Source: Calditrichia bacterium
Lineage (GTDB): Bacteria > Calditrichota > Calditrichia > RBG-13-44-9 > J042
Length of the DNA stretch: 7,150 bases
NCBI GenBank assembly: GCA_030430345.1
Contig: JAUIFT010000125.1
Coordinates: 1 to 7,150 of the forward strand
Direction: 5' to 3'
The notes below the pieces were generated by a model. That model ran no database searches. It was not told where the DNA came from and was given only the letters and a program-made list of their open reading frames with translations. The position numbers and the translations under genes are program-made. Of the stretch, positions 6,537 to 7,150 are shown piece after piece (position 1 is the stretch's first letter; every line of letters begins with the position of its first letter).

Positions 6537-6570
6537 ACCTTATTATGGCAGTTTGTCTACCGGATCACGG

Positions 6571-6634
6571 TTTACCAGTAATGAACTTTCGAGGAGAAAT
6601 TGTCATCTGCCCCGCAGATTAATTACCTGGTAAA
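6571..6634. repeat. Nested inverted repeat
   Basis: TTTACCAGTAAT (6571-6582) pairs with ATTACCTGGTAAA (6622-6634): 12 bp with one unpaired C at 6626. Inside it, ATCTGC (6605-6610) and GCAGAT (6614-6619) form a perfect 6-bp stem around a CCC loop. Both arms are fully visible in the sequence; the function is unknown. It lies 112-175 nt upstream of the start of the OmpA-domain gene and just upstream of its candidate promoter. Confidence 0.7.
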
Positions 6635-6700
6635 ACTAAAATAGTTTGTTCTTTCAAATATTTTTTTGCCAGTTAAATAATGCTGGCTCATTATGAAACA

Positions 6701-6732
6701 CTATGTTTTTACGCCCCTGTTCGGAAACATAG
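6701..6732. repeat. Perfect 8-bp inverted repeat
   Basis: CTATGTTT (6701-6708) and AAACATAG (6725-6732) are exact reverse complements around a 16-nt GC-richer loop. No T-run follows on either strand, so it is not a standard intrinsic terminator. It could be a protein-binding site or an RNA stem downstream of the cytochrome-like gene. Confidence 0.55.
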
Positions 6733-6861
6733 CAGGATGCAATTTTTGTTGAAGTGCTGCATGTCCAAAATTACCGGAAAGCAATTTGAAGCTGGTGCTA
6801 TGAAGCTGTAATTTGAAGTGATAACCGAATTTGGAATACTGCTGTTGGATGATCCGAAGAA

Positions 6862-7150
6862 TTAATTGGCAGTATTGGCGCCTTCTTCGATCCAGGTATA
6901 AATTGCTTCGATTTCTGCTTCGCTAAGGCAACTTAGACAATAGTCGATAGGTGGCATTCGTACTTGTGAAGGACTCACCGGAGAAATTAGTTCCGCCAAT
7001 AGACTTATATCCGATCGGCCTGGAATTACAGTTAAAGCAGTGTTTCCCTGAAAATCCGGAGGATTACTATCCAGATCAAGACCACCATCGCGAACCGTTG
7101 AGGAATGGCATTGCCCTGGTGCGGCACAGTCTTCAAGAAAAATCGGGCGA
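6862..7150 (-). CDS. Cytochrome c-like domain protein, C-terminal part (runs off right edge)
   Basis: A minus-strand frame enters from the right edge and ends at TAA 6864-6862, giving 95 visible residues with no start in the window. The pattern is that of the planctomycete/FCB type c-cytochrome domain (PSCyt1-like): IFLEDCAAPGQCHS (heme-type CxnCH), then GGLDLDS, a VIPGRSDISLL motif, RMPP (Met65 of the visible part, a possible axial heme ligand) and the closing LSEAEIEAIYTWIEEGA. Such proteins are exported heme proteins of the periplasm or cell surface. The heme motif is C-x5-CH rather than CxxCH or the Cx4CH seen in relatives, and a second pair CLSC (71-74) sits between MPP and LSEAE without a following His. 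Heme binding is therefore likely but not assured. The stop is 402 nt upstream of the OmpA-domain start, so co-transcription is uncertain. Partner domains would lie to the right. Confidence 0.75.
   Translation of the reverse strand, partial: RPIFLEDCAAPGQCHSSTVRDGGLDLDSNPPDFQGNTALTVIPGRSDISLLAELISPVSPSQVRMPPIDYCLSCLSEAEIEAIYTWIEEGANTAN

Larger units (their letters stand above)
6520..6861. other. Non-coding intergenic gap with several inverted repeats
   Basis: With 6460-6519 this forms a 402-nt gap between the two minus-strand genes. I see no frame with coding character on either strand; the short plus-strand ATG frames at 6693 (19 codons) and 6737 (24 codons) lack a suitable ribosome site. 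The gap holds a nested inverted repeat (6571-6634), a perfect 8-bp inverted repeat (6701-6732), short hairpin-forming palindromes at 6633-6647 (AAACTA/TAGTTT) and 6668-6686 (GCCAG/CTGGC), and two copies of AATTTGAAG (6783-6791 and 6810-6818). None is followed by a T-run in the minus direction, so no clear terminator for the upstream gene is seen. Confidence 0.7.

Noticed and set aside
6668..6686. GCCAG/CTGGC hairpin next to a seven-T run as a terminator
   Set aside because: On the plus strand the T-run (6661-6667) precedes the hairpin, and on the minus strand the hairpin is followed by A, so the polarity is wrong both ways.
6693..6811. Short plus-strand frames at 6693 (19 codons) and 6737 (24 codons)
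   Set aside because: They have no well-placed ribosome site, overlap an inverted repeat or each other, and show no recognisable protein features.
6783..6818. Two copies of AATTTGAAG 27 nt apart as a possible array or target duplication
   Set aside because: Only two short copies exist with unrelated surroundings; this is compatible with chance in AT-rich DNA.

Overview
The window reads as a chromosomal housekeeping segment of a Gram-negative bacterium, most likely from the FCB side of the tree (Calditrichota/KSB1-like or a relative). This placement is inference. It rests on the order pheT - coiled-coil gene - zapA - 6S RNA - rny - ymdB - folD, on a secreted OmpA-domain protein whose signal peptide ends in FSQ, and on a c-type cytochrome domain of the kind common in FCB and planctomycete genomes. 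No mobile element, CRISPR array, tRNA or rRNA was found.

Positions 1-4969 form one plus-strand block with very tight spacing. It starts with the 3' end of pheT (phenylalanyl-tRNA synthetase beta chain). A 92-residue coiled-coil protein follows 2 nt later, then zapA, the FtsZ-ring assembly factor. Three bases after the zapA stop begins a roughly 175-nt structured RNA, best read as 6S RNA. A 165-nt leader with a strong Shine-Dalgarno then precedes rny (RNase Y). Next come ymdB (metallophosphoesterase), folD (one-carbon folate enzyme, overlapping the ymdB 3' end) and yraN (nuclease-like UPF0102 protein, overlapping the folD stop by ATGA). Translation, cell division, global transcription control, mRNA decay and folate metabolism are thus packed together.

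The clearest anomaly is in ymdB. The reading frame breaks at about position 3396, where a short stretch of the conserved core is missing. Residue-by-residue comparison with the B. subtilis protein fits a 16-nt loss. It removes the DFH motif, including the metal-ligand histidine, so the gene looks broken even if the frame were restored.

Positions 5035-7150 lie on the minus strand. They hold a 474-residue secreted protein with helical repeats, a coiled coil and a degenerate C-terminal OmpA-like domain. Upstream of it is a 402-nt non-coding gap with several inverted repeats. The window ends in the C-terminal part of a cytochrome-c-like protein that runs off the right edge. The plus and minus blocks converge at about 4970-5034 without an obvious intrinsic terminator.

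I did not find a wholly new system. The items most worth a second look are the 6S RNA locus, the ymdB lesion, the OmpA domain that has lost its peptidoglycan-binding aspartate, the unusual heme-motif spacing in the cytochrome-like protein, and the nested inverted repeat between the two minus-strand genes.
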